From Gemmatimonadota bacterium (GTDB lineage: Bacteria; Gemmatimonadota; Gemmatimonadetes; Gemmatimonadales; Gemmatimonadaceae): a DNA stretch of 5,479 nucleotides. Location: positions 1 to 5,479 of the forward strand of contig QHUV01000215.1 in the NCBI GenBank assembly GCA_003222065.1. Direction: 5' to 3'. Below the pieces are notes generated by a model. That model saw only the letters and a program-made list of their open reading frames with translations, did no database searches and was not told where the DNA came from. Shown here one piece after another: positions 1 to 5,479 of the stretch (the first letter of the stretch is position 1; every line of letters starts with the position of its first letter). The position numbers and the translations under genes are program-made.

Positions 1-270
1 CTCGCTCACGTGTATCTCAAGAAGGGATGCGTTGTACCAAAACACAACCACGAGAACGAACAGCTGACCTACATTTTGGAGGGCGCGCTTCATTTCTGGA
101 TCGGCGATGACGAAAAGCAAGAGGTCGTCGTGCGCGCGGGAGAGGTGTTGCACATTCCGTCGCACGTCCCTCACAAAGCGGAAGCGCTGGAAGATACGCT
201 CGACGTCGACGTGTTCTCGCCGCCGCGCGAAGATTGGCTCAACAAGACAGACTCTTATCTGCGCCGCTGA
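1..270 (+). CDS. Cupin-domain protein, 5' end cut by the window
   Basis: The frame is open from base 1 and ends at TGA 268-270, giving 89 visible codons. The gene probably starts upstream, because the residues before the first GTG (position 10) already fit the first cupin strand; I estimate 20-25 residues are missing. Cupin motif 1 is visible as GCVVPKHNHENEQ (visible residues 9-21), with His15, His17 and Gln21 as likely metal ligands; Gln replaces the usual Glu, as in many small cupins. Motif 2 is IPSHVPH (52-58), with His58 as the fourth ligand and His55 where Gly is common. The C-terminal FSPPREDWL segment is typical of stand-alone cupin_2 proteins. The family binds a divalent metal in a small beta-barrel and may be enzymatic or sugar/ligand binding; the substrate cannot be read here. 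The next gene, an SDR, starts 27 bp downstream on the same strand, so the two are probably co-transcribed. The fold is sure and the function is unknown. Confidence 0.9.
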   Translation, partial: LAHVYLKKGCVVPKHNHENEQLTYILEGALHFWIGDDEKQEVVVRAGEVLHIPSHVPHKAEALEDTLDVDVFSPPREDWLNKTDSYLRR

Positions 271-297
271 CGGCGCCTCCCGTTAGGCACCGCCGAC

Positions 298-1089
298 ATG
301 GATCTCGGACTGCGGGGCAAGGTTGCTCTGGTGAGTGGGGCGAGTCGCGGACTCGGGCGTGCCATCGCCGAGACGCTCGCCGCGGAGGGCGCGTTGCTCG
401 TAATCTGCGCGCGTGGCGCTGATGCGCTCGAAAAGGCTCGCCAGACCATCGCCGAACGCACGGGCGTCGACGTCGATGTGGTGGCCGCGGACGTCGCGAC
501 GGACGCGGGGGTCGCCCTCGTCTGGCAGCATACCCGCGATCGATTCGGTCGCGTCGACGTGCTTGTCACGAATGCCGGCGGGCCACCACCCGGGCCGTTC
601 GAGGCCCACGGGTGGGACGTCTGGCAGCGCGGCGTCGAGCTGACGCTGCGCAGCGCCGTGGAGCTCACTCGGCTGGTGCTGCCGGGGATGAAGGAGCGGC
701 GGTGGGGACGCGTCCTCAACGTCACGTCGATTGCCGTCAAGCAGCCCGTCGACGGACTCATGCTCTCCAACAGTCTGCGCGCGGCGGTCACGGGGTTTGC
801 CCGCACGCTCGCGAATGAAGTGGCAAGCTATGGCGTCACGGTGAACAACATGCTCCCCGGCTACACACGCACGGATCGTCTCGAGCAGCTGAATGCGGCG
901 ACGGCGGCAAGCGAGGGCATCACTGCCGAGCAGGCCTCGCGTCGCACCGAAGGCCAGATTCCGATGCGGCGACTCGGCGAGCCGCACGAGTTCGCCGCTC
1001 TCGCCGCGTTCCTCGCATCGGAGCAAGCGGCGTACATCACCGGTCAGTCGATCGCGGTGGATGGCGGTTGGATCCGCTCGCTGCTCTGA
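298..1089 (+). CDS. SDR-family oxidoreductase with altered catalytic residues (FabG-like)
   Basis: This 263-residue protein has a Rossmann fold of the short-chain dehydrogenase/reductase type, the usual length for classical SDRs. The nucleotide-binding motif GASRGLG is at residues 14-20, the Asp of the adenine-ring region is D65, and NAGG is at 92-95. The catalytic Ser is present (S144 in NVTSIA). The YxxxK motif is not: the aligned stretch LSNSLRAAVTGF puts Ser157 in place of Tyr and Arg161 in place of Lys, and Thr116 seems to replace the tetrad Asn. The downstream VNNMLPGYTRTDR (182-194) and the C-terminal ITGQSIAVDGG (248-258) are intact, so the gene is not decaying. From memory, a recognised subgroup of ketoacyl-ACP-reductase-like SDRs carries this LSNSxR signature and lacks the standard tetrad. 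The ATG at 298 fits the family N-terminus, although the ribosome site is weak (TAGG about 10 nt upstream). The substrate is unknown, and a direct 3-oxoacyl-ACP reductase label would be unsafe. The 3' end overlaps the convergent channel gene by 46 bp. Confidence 0.93.
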   Translation: MDLGLRGKVALVSGASRGLGRAIAETLAAEGALLVICARGADALEKARQTIAERTGVDVDVVAADVATDAGVALVWQHTRDRFGRVDVLVTNAGGPPPGPFEAHGWDVWQRGVELTLRSAVELTRLVLPGMKERRWGRVLNVTSIAVKQPVDGLMLSNSLRAAVTGFARTLANEVASYGVTVNNMLPGYTRTDRLEQLNAATAASEGITAEQASRRTEGQIPMRRLGEPHEFAALAAFLASEQAAYITGQSIAVDGGWIRSLL

Positions 1090-2192
1090 GGAACGGTGGT
1101 CGGTGGTTGTTGGCTGTTGGTCGGTGAAAGCGGCACGCCCTCGAGCACCACGGTGCGTGTGGGGAACGCGAGCTCGATCTTCTCCGCCCTGAAGCGCCGC
1201 AGCAGCTCCAGGTTTATCGTTTGCTGAATATCCAAGTAGCGGCCGTAGTCGGCGTCGAGAACGAAGTACACCGTCTCGATGCGCAGCGCCGAGTCGGTGT
1301 ACTGCGTGAAGTGACTGCGATCGAAGCGCACCGGCTGCTGTGATGAAACGACTTCGCGAATCATGCCGGGGATGCGCGCCACGGTCTCCGGCGTCGTGCC
1401 ATAAGTAACGTCCGTCGTGAAGACGACGCGGCGATCGAGCTGCCGCTTGTAGTTCCGAATGCGGCTCTTCAGAAGCTCGCTGTTGGAGATGATGATCTGC
1501 TCGCCGCTCACGCTGCGCACGCGCGTCGTCTTGAGGCCGATGCGCTCGACCGTGCCTTGCATCTGATCGACGGCGATCGAGTCACCGACGTCGAACGGTT
1601 TGTCGAAGACGATCGATAGGGCGGCGAAGAGATCGCCGAGCACGTTCTGAACGGCGAGCGCGATGGCCACGCCACCGATGCCCAGTCCAGTGACGAGCGT
1701 CGTGACGTTGACGCCAAACTTGTCGAGCGCGGTGATGAATACGATCACCCACAACACCAGCTTCGCGCCGATGCCGAGCGCGCGCATCGTCGTCACGCTG
1801 GCGACATCGGCGTGCGCTGCCCTCAGGCCGGCGCGACGATGGATCCAGAGATCGACCGCCGTCGCGCCCCACAGTCCGCATTGCACGAGCAGCACAATCG
1901 CGAAGCCAGCGGCGAAGTACCTGTCGGTCGTGGGCGGAAAGATCAGAAAGCGAGAGCCGAAGACGACGGCGGTGGCGGCAAGAAAGAAGGGATTGGTCCG
2001 CCCCACCATCTCGACGAGGATGTCATCGAGCTCCGTCGTCGTACGTTTCGCGATGGCGCCGAGTCGGCCGACCAACAGCCGGCGCAAGAGCAGCAACACG
2101 AGAAACGAAGCGAGGGCGACCGCGAGCGCGATCCCCCACTGCCGTACCGAATTGTTATAGAAAGTCTGATCGAGGAACCGTGTCGCTCTCAT
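1044..2192 (-). CDS. MscS-family mechanosensitive ion channel
   Basis: This 382-residue inner-membrane protein is a small-conductance mechanosensitive channel that would release solutes on hypo-osmotic shock. Hydrophobic segments lie near residues 19-40, 69-86, 93-116, 139-160 and 163-195. The last is the pore helix, with the Gly/Ala-rich GLGIGGVAIALAVQNVLGD (169-187), followed by the family signature FDKPFDVGD (196-204). Next come the beta domain (MQGTVERIGLKTTRVR, 211-226; IISNSELLKSRIRNY, 234-248) and the alpha/beta cytoplasmic vestibule to about residue 350. MscS itself has three membrane helices, so this is a member with two extra N-terminal ones. The last 30 or so residues (Pro/Gln/Ser/Thr-rich) are not family sequence: they are encoded by a G/T-rich low-complexity stretch and by the complement of the SDR 3' end. 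The ATG at 2192 precedes a sensible N-terminus but has no clear Shine-Dalgarno. It follows recQ at 83 bp in the same direction and may be transcribed with it. Confidence 0.93.
   Translation of the reverse strand: MRATRFLDQTFYNNSVRQWGIALAVALASFLVLLLLRRLLVGRLGAIAKRTTTELDDILVEMVGRTNPFFLAATAVVFGSRFLIFPPTTDRYFAAGFAIVLLVQCGLWGATAVDLWIHRRAGLRAAHADVASVTTMRALGIGAKLVLWVIVFITALDKFGVNVTTLVTGLGIGGVAIALAVQNVLGDLFAALSIVFDKPFDVGDSIAVDQMQGTVERIGLKTTRVRSVSGEQIIISNSELLKSRIRNYKRQLDRRVVFTTDVTYGTTPETVARIPGMIREVVSSQQPVRFDRSHFTQYTDSALRIETVYFVLDADYGRYLDIQQTINLELLRRFRAEKIELAFPTRTVVLEGVPLSPTNSQQPPTTVPQSSERIQPPSTAID
1095..1126. repeat. G/T-rich low-complexity stretch at the SDR/channel junction
   Basis: The plus strand here contains no A and few C. 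It carries a 9-bp direct repeat TGGTCGGTG at 1097-1105 and 1118-1126, and TGTTGG twice 7 bp apart (1108-1113 and 1115-1120). It starts just past the SDR stop codon. On the minus strand it encodes the Pro/Gln/Thr/Ser-rich tail of the channel (SPTNSQQPPTTV), which matches no MscS domain. It looks like intergenic repeat sequence captured into the channel reading frame by loss of an earlier stop. The repeats are seen directly; the history is inferred. Confidence 0.55.
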
Positions 2193-2198
2193 TCCGGG

Positions 2199-2265
2199 GA
2201 GTCGAGGCGGAAGTCATAGGCTGGCGGCGGTGCGCGCCCGCTCACCACAAGCCTATGCCCGACTC
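2199..2265. repeat. Nested inverted repeat between recQ and the channel gene
   Basis: The 83-bp gap after the recQ stop contains a perfect 8-bp inverted repeat, CATAGGCT (2215-2222) and AGCCTATG (2250-2257). Inside it, GGTG (2229-2232) pairs with CACC (2243-2246). Outside it, GAGTCG (2199-2204) pairs with CGACTC (2260-2265), with an uneven 10- versus 2-nt bulge between stems. In the recQ transcript this would fold into a GC-rich hairpin just before the channel start codon. There is no run of U after it, so it is not a standard intrinsic terminator. It may attenuate read-through, protect the recQ 3' end, or be a small dispersed repeat. The pairing is seen directly; any role is inference. Confidence 0.5.
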
Positions 2266-2275
2266 GCCGGGTGGG

Positions 2276-3769
2276 CTACACCCCCACGGCAACACTTCGC
2301 TGGCGCACGCGCCACTTCGACATGGCGTCGCACGCATCGCAGTTGCCGCACTCCCAGTCCGACTCCACGTCCTCGCCGAAATACTCCAGAATGAAGCGCG
2401 TCCGACACTGCGCCGTCTGACAATACTGCACCATAGCGCGCAGCTTGGCGCGGTCTTGCATGCGACGTGCTTCGTAGTCGGTGAGGTCGGCGCTGAGATC
2501 GATCGACGTCAGTCGTTCCGTCGTCAGCCGCTCCCAGCTTCCGCCTCGATATTCGCGTACGAGGCCGTGCCGCTTGAGGAGGACGAGGACGATTCGCGCC
2601 TTCCGCCGCGGCACACCCGATTTGTCGGCGAGATCGTCGAGATGCACTTGCTCGCGGTGCGGCACCTGCTCCAGCGTGATGGCGACGCGCGCGGCCTCCT
2701 CGACATCGGGGTACTTGCCGCCGAGGAAGTACGATTGCACGCGGCTGTCCTCGACGCGATACAGCACCGTGCACGTCGCCGGCTCGCTGTCACGTCCGGC
2801 GCGGCCAGCCTCCTGATAGTACGATTCGACGCTTCCCGGAAAGTGATAATGAATGACGAAGCGGATGTCGCTCTTGTCGATTCCGAGACCGAATGCATTC
2901 GTGGCAATCATCGCCTTGAAACGATCGGCCATGAATCGGTTCTGCATGTCCTTGCGATCGGCGGCCGCCATCTTTCCGTGGTACAAACCGATCGGCACGT
3001 CGCTGCGGCGCTCTTCATACAACCGCTCGGCCTCACGCACCGTGGCGACGTAGACGATTCCGACTCCGGGACTGTTGCGCAAAAGGCTCGCGAGAGCCGC
3101 ATCCTTCTCACGCTGATTGACCGTACGACGCACTTCGAAGCGCAGGTTCGGGCGCGCGAAGCCAGTAATCGTTACGACGGGATCGCGCATACCGAGCTGC
3201 CGCGCGATGTCGCGGCGCACTTCATCCGTTGCTGTCGCCGTCAAGGCGAGAATCGGCGGACGACCGAGACGTGTGACGATGGATCCGAGCATAAGGTAGT
3301 CGGGACGGAAGTCATGCCCCCACTGACTCACGCAGTGCGCTTCGTCGACTACGAATAGACTGACCGATCGCGACAACAACCGCTCGAAAAAATCGCGGTC
3401 CTTGAAGCGCTCGGGAGTCAAATAAAGAATCTCTCCCTCGCCGTCCAGCACTCGCTGCTCGAGGTCCCGCGTTTCCGAGCCGGTCAGGTGTGAGTGCATC
3501 GCCATCGCGTCGACGCCGCACGCAGTGAGCTTGTCTTGCTGGTCTTTCATCAGCGCGATGAGCGGACTCACGACGATCGTCAAACCCGGCAGCATCAACG
3601 CCGGCAGCTGGTAGATCAGCGATTTGCCGCTACCGGTGGGCATGACAACCAGTGCATCACGTCCGCCGAGGGCGGCCCGAATCGGCTCCCACTGGCCGTA
3701 CTGAAAATCGCGGTGGCCAAAGCGCGCGACGAGAATCTCGCGAGCCTGGGCCCGAGATGAACTGGACAT
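2276..3769 (-). CDS. recQ: RecQ-family ATP-dependent DNA helicase, no HRDC domain
   Basis: This 497-residue superfamily 2 helicase of the RecQ family would unwind DNA 3'-5' in recombination and fork repair. The motifs are complete and in order: motif 0 (F17 to Q26), Walker A MPTGSGKS (43-50), motif Ia VVSPLIALMKDQ (66-77), DEAH (142-145) followed by CVSQWGHDFRPDY, LTATAT (176-181), YHGKM (263-267), ATNAFGLGIDK (289-299) and QEAGRAGRD (319-327). A RecQ zinc site is visible as C455, C474, C477 and C480 (CGNCDAC at 474-480). The protein ends 17 residues later, so the usual C-terminal winged helix and HRDC domain are absent; E. coli RecQ is about 610 residues. A winged-helix-like segment (about 376-412, with DDLADKSGVPRRKAR and GLV) instead sits between the helicase core and the zinc site. 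Length and missing HRDC recall the short RecQ/RecS type. The ATG at 3769 gives a normal short N-terminus, with no strong ribosome site. It is divergent from msrP, with mscS-like downstream. Confidence 0.95.
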   Translation of the reverse strand: MSSSSRAQAREILVARFGHRDFQYGQWEPIRAALGGRDALVVMPTGSGKSLIYQLPALMLPGLTIVVSPLIALMKDQQDKLTACGVDAMAMHSHLTGSETRDLEQRVLDGEGEILYLTPERFKDRDFFERLLSRSVSLFVVDEAHCVSQWGHDFRPDYLMLGSIVTRLGRPPILALTATATDEVRRDIARQLGMRDPVVTITGFARPNLRFEVRRTVNQREKDAALASLLRNSPGVGIVYVATVREAERLYEERRSDVPIGLYHGKMAAADRKDMQNRFMADRFKAMIATNAFGLGIDKSDIRFVIHYHFPGSVESYYQEAGRAGRDSEPATCTVLYRVEDSRVQSYFLGGKYPDVEEAARVAITLEQVPHREQVHLDDLADKSGVPRRKARIVLVLLKRHGLVREYRGGSWERLTTERLTSIDLSADLTDYEARRMQDRAKLRAMVQYCQTAQCRTRFILEYFGEDVESDWECGNCDACDAMSKWRVRQRSVAVGV

Positions 3770-4022
3770 GGAAACATCTTGGGCACGATCCGTTCCGGCC
3801 GCCCTTGCTGACCTCGAACCCCGGCGGCGTGCTGAGCATTCTCTGATAGCTGAGCCGGCTCGAATTTCAGAATCGAATCGTTAGGCATCGCCCAGCCGTG
3901 ATGCCGCGCACCAGCGCCGCCGCCAAAGAGTTAGGCGATCGCGCGTGTGGCGGAAGCGATCCGCGGAGATTGGGCATCGATGACAGAGACATGCGCTGCC
4001 TCTGCCAGTGCGGTCGACCTCA

Positions 4023-4050
4023 GGAACCACACGAAGGCCAGGGCAGTATC
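4023..4050 (+). promoter_or_regulatory. Possible ECF-sigma-type promoter for msrPQ
   Basis: GGAACC at 4023-4028 resembles the GGAAC -35 element of extracytoplasmic-function sigma factors. It is followed after 17 bp by GTATC (4046-4050), which partly resembles the GTC-type -10. The transcript would start near 4057 and leave about 40 nt before the msrP ATG. Envelope-stress control would suit a periplasmic repair enzyme, but the -10 is imperfect and short matches arise easily by chance in GC-rich DNA. This is a tentative call. Confidence 0.22.
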
Positions 4051-4084
4051 TTTGAGGACTCGAACGAAGCTCGCGCGACTGAGA

Positions 4085-4090
4085 GGGAGG
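4085..4090 (+). promoter_or_regulatory. Ribosome binding site deciding the msrP start
   Basis: GGGAGG lies six bases before the ATG at 4097. It is the only strong Shine-Dalgarno in the window. It selects this ATG over an in-frame start at 3947, which would add about 50 unrelated residues before the twin-arginine signal. Confidence 0.85.
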
Positions 4091-4096
4091 CACACC

Positions 4097-5041
4097 ATGT
4101 GGATCAGGCGGCCGGACGACCTCAAATCGTCGGAGATCACCGACGAGAAGCTCTATATCGACCGGCGCCGCTTCCTGTTGACGGCAGGAATCATCGGAGC
4201 TTCGGGCGCCGGTCTCCTGGCGTGCGACAACGAGGCGCAGGCGAACGGATCGGCGGACGCTGCCGGCGGCTCGGCCCAGGATCCCCAGGACAAGATCAAC
4301 ACGTACGAGCAGATCACTTCGTACAACAACTTCTACGAGTTCGGGACCGACAAGGAAGATCCGAAACAGAATTCGGCGGGCTTTCATCCGCAGCCATGGA
4401 CGGTGCGCGTCGAGGGGCTATGCAGGAAGCCGGGCGACTATCACTTCGAGGATCTCATCAAGCCTCACAAGGTTGTGGACCGCACCTATCGACTTCGGTG
4501 TGTGGAAGCATGGTCGATGGTCATTCCGTGGCAGGGCATATCGCTCGCGGAGATGATCAAGCGATTCGACCCGCAGCCGTCGGCAAAGTTCGTTGCGTTT
4601 ACGACGGTGATGCGGCCAGACGAAATGCCGGGTCAGCGCCGGCCGGTTCTCCGATGGCCTTACATCGAAGGGCTTCGCATGGACGAAGCGACGAACGATC
4701 TGACGCTCATGGCGACAGGCTTATATGGAAAGCCGCTGCCGAATCAGGATGGTGCACCGATTCGCCTCATCGTGCCATGGAAGTACGGCTTCAAGGGCAT
4801 CAAGTCGATCGTCAAGATTGCGTTCGTCGACCGACAGCCGGAGACGACGTGGAATATCGCGGCGCCTGACGAGTACGGGTTTTACGCGAACGTGAATCCA
4901 GAGGTCGACCATCCGCGGTGGTCGCAGGGCAGCGAGCGCCGGATCGGCGAGTTTCGGCGCCGGCGGACATTGATGTTCAACGGTTACGCGGACAAGGTCG
5001 CGAGCATGTACGCCGGCATGGACCTCCGCAAGAATTATTGA
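4097..5041 (+). CDS. msrP: Protein-methionine-sulfoxide reductase catalytic subunit MsrP (YedY)
   Basis: This 314-residue molybdopterin enzyme reduces methionine sulfoxide in periplasmic proteins. The N-terminus carries a twin-arginine export signal: RRRF at residues 23-26, then a hydrophobic stretch LLTAGIIGASGAGLLA. Cleavage could be at AQA (47-49) by signal peptidase I, or before Cys43 if LLAC acts as a lipobox. The mature part matches the family throughout: YNNFYEFGTDKEDP (76-89), YRLRCVEAWSMVIPW (131-145) with Cys135 as the molybdenum ligand, MPGQ (177-180), WKYGFKGIKSIVKI (228-241), and TTWNIAAPDEYGFYANVN (250-267) followed by DHPRWSQ. Two loops (near 181-186 and 283-290) are a few residues shorter than I recall for E. 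coli MsrP (334 residues). The start is set by a strong GGGAGG site. Its membrane partner msrQ follows after 34 bp on the same strand, so both are surely one operon. Folded, cofactor-loaded protein would be exported by the Tat system. The identification is very firm. Confidence 0.97.
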   Translation: MWIRRPDDLKSSEITDEKLYIDRRRFLLTAGIIGASGAGLLACDNEAQANGSADAAGGSAQDPQDKINTYEQITSYNNFYEFGTDKEDPKQNSAGFHPQPWTVRVEGLCRKPGDYHFEDLIKPHKVVDRTYRLRCVEAWSMVIPWQGISLAEMIKRFDPQPSAKFVAFTTVMRPDEMPGQRRPVLRWPYIEGLRMDEATNDLTLMATGLYGKPLPNQDGAPIRLIVPWKYGFKGIKSIVKIAFVDRQPETTWNIAAPDEYGFYANVNPEVDHPRWSQGSERRIGEFRRRRTLMFNGYADKVASMYAGMDLRKNY

Positions 5042-5075
5042 GCCGCGTCGTGCCGAGTGGCGTTCGCGTGAGCCC

Positions 5076-5479
5076 GTGATCGAGTTGAATCGCCTGAAGC
5101 CGGTGGCATTCGTGTTATGCCTCATTCCGGCGGCGGTGCTCGCGTGGGACTTCTGGGGGGTCACGCACAGCCGCCCGGAGGCGTTAGGCGCCAACCCGAT
5201 CCGCGAGGCGGAGATCTTCACGGGCCTCTGGACACTGCGCTTCCTCGCAATCACACTCGCGGTAACGCCGGCACGCGAGCTGTTCGGTCTCGGCGCGCTA
5301 GCGCGATTCCGCCGCATGTTCGGACTGTTCACGTTCTTCTACGCGTGTGTGCATCTCAGCATGTGGGTTGGTGTGGACTGGTTCTTCGACTGGCGGGCGA
5401 TGGGCGGCGAGATCGTCAAGCATAAGTACATCCTCATCGGCATGACGACGTTCATTCTGTTGGCGCCCCTCGCGTTGAC
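5076..5479 (+). CDS. msrQ: MsrQ heme-binding membrane subunit, 3' end cut by the window
   Basis: The visible 134 codons run to the window edge without a stop. The protein is the b-type heme membrane subunit that feeds electrons to MsrP; full MsrQ proteins are about 200 residues, so roughly the first two thirds are present. Family landmarks are LKPVAFVLCLIPAA (first membrane helix, 7-20), GANPIREAEIFTGLWTLRFL (38-57) leading into the second helix with ITLAVTP, RFRRMFGLFTFFYACVH (77-93) with His93 as the likely first heme ligand, then HKYILIGMTTFILLAPLAL (116-134) in the next helix. The start is chosen at GTG 5076, which gives VIELNRLKPV, a normal MsrQ N-terminus. No ATG lies nearby in frame; TTG 5085 is a less likely alternative, and the ribosome site is weak. 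The 34-bp gap from msrP and the shared strand indicate co-transcription. The second heme-binding region lies beyond the window. Confidence 0.93.
   Translation, partial: MIELNRLKPVAFVLCLIPAAVLAWDFWGVTHSRPEALGANPIREAEIFTGLWTLRFLAITLAVTPARELFGLGALARFRRMFGLFTFFYACVHLSMWVGVDWFFDWRAMGGEIVKHKYILIGMTTFILLAPLAL

Larger units (their letters stand above)
3770..4096. other. Divergent intergenic region between recQ and msrP
   Basis: These 327 bases separate two divergently transcribed genes and should hold the promoters for both. Open frames cross it on both strands, but none has recognisable protein sequence, so I call no gene here. Visible elements are a perfect 10-bp palindrome GAGCCGGCTC (3852-3861), two GTTAGGC copies 50 bp apart (3880-3886 and 3930-3936), a possible ECF-type promoter near 4023-4050, and the strong msrP ribosome site. 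On the minus strand, a very weak sigma70-like pair (CTGAAA, 16 bp, TATCAG) lies about 60 bp before recQ; I do not trust it enough to list it separately. No tRNA, terminator or riboswitch fold was recognised. Confidence 0.6.

Noticed and set aside
283..1026. Minus-strand open frame of 247 codons opposite the SDR
   Set aside because: It is a shadow of the SDR gene; its composition is typical of antisense GC-rich sequence and no motif is seen.
1090..1130. Intrinsic terminator after the SDR
   Set aside because: The stretch is repetitive but not self-complementary and has no T-tract.
2180..3358. Long plus-strand open frame of 392 codons
   Set aside because: It lies antisense over recQ, has no recognisable domain, and arises from the GC-rich codon pattern of the real gene.
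3947..4096. N-terminal extension of msrP from an upstream in-frame start
   Set aside because: It adds about 50 residues with no family similarity before the Tat signal, and a strong Shine-Dalgarno marks the ATG at 4097.
3881..4387. Minus-strand open frame of 168 codons across the recQ/msrP gap
   Set aside because: It is mostly antisense to msrP, its sequence is Arg/Val-rich with no domain, and it has no ribosome site.
3898..4869. Plus-strand open frame of 323 codons overlapping msrP in another frame
   Set aside because: It has no recognisable protein sequence; msrP in the overlapping frame matches its family along its whole length.
4721..5332. Minus-strand open frame of 203 codons opposite msrP/msrQ
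   Set aside because: It is antisense to two firmly identified genes and is Arg/Ser-rich without a domain.
1..5479. CRISPR array, tRNA, rRNA, insertion sequence, toxin-antitoxin or defence system
   Set aside because: No regular spaced repeats, RNA gene signatures, transposase motifs, target duplications or defence-type domains were seen. RecQ here is next to housekeeping genes, so it does not by itself suggest a defence island.

Overview
The window is a GC-rich bacterial chromosomal segment with six protein-coding genes packed on both strands. Two are cut by the window edges. The gene set (RecQ-like helicase, MscS-type channel, MsrP/MsrQ, cupin, divergent SDR) is that of a free-living, Gram-negative-type organism with a periplasm. 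Weak Shine-Dalgarno signals and the recurring octamer CGTTAGGC would fit a soil lineage such as Gemmatimonadota or Acidobacteriota. That taxonomic guess is low confidence and cannot be settled from the sequence alone.

Layout: (1) positions 1-270, plus strand: 3' part of a single-domain cupin. (2) 298-1089, plus: a short-chain dehydrogenase/reductase, 27 bp after the cupin and probably co-transcribed; the usual YxxxK active site reads SxxxR. (3) 1044-2192, minus: an MscS-family mechanosensitive channel that converges on the SDR and overlaps its last 46 bp. (4) 2276-3769, minus: a RecQ-family helicase without an HRDC domain, 83 bp upstream of the channel gene and in the same direction; the gap holds a nested inverted repeat. 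(5) 3770-4096: a divergent intergenic region of about 330 bp with two GTTAGGC copies, a perfect 10-bp palindrome and a possible ECF-type promoter. (6) 4097-5041, plus: msrP, the molybdopterin-dependent methionine sulfoxide reductase, with a twin-arginine signal and a possible lipobox. (7) 5076 to the window end, plus: msrQ, the heme membrane partner of MsrP, cut before its end.

Functionally, MsrP and MsrQ form a complete two-gene system that repairs oxidised methionines in envelope proteins: MsrQ passes electrons from the respiratory or flavin side through the membrane to MsrP. RecQ (recombination and repair) and the MscS channel (osmotic relief) are separate housekeeping or stress functions. 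The cupin and SDR pair looks like a small metabolic unit of unknown substrate. I see no mobile element, CRISPR array, RNA gene or convincing new multi-gene system. The points worth a second look are the altered SDR active site, the RecQ domain order, the possible Tat-lipoprotein form of MsrP, and several short non-coding signals.
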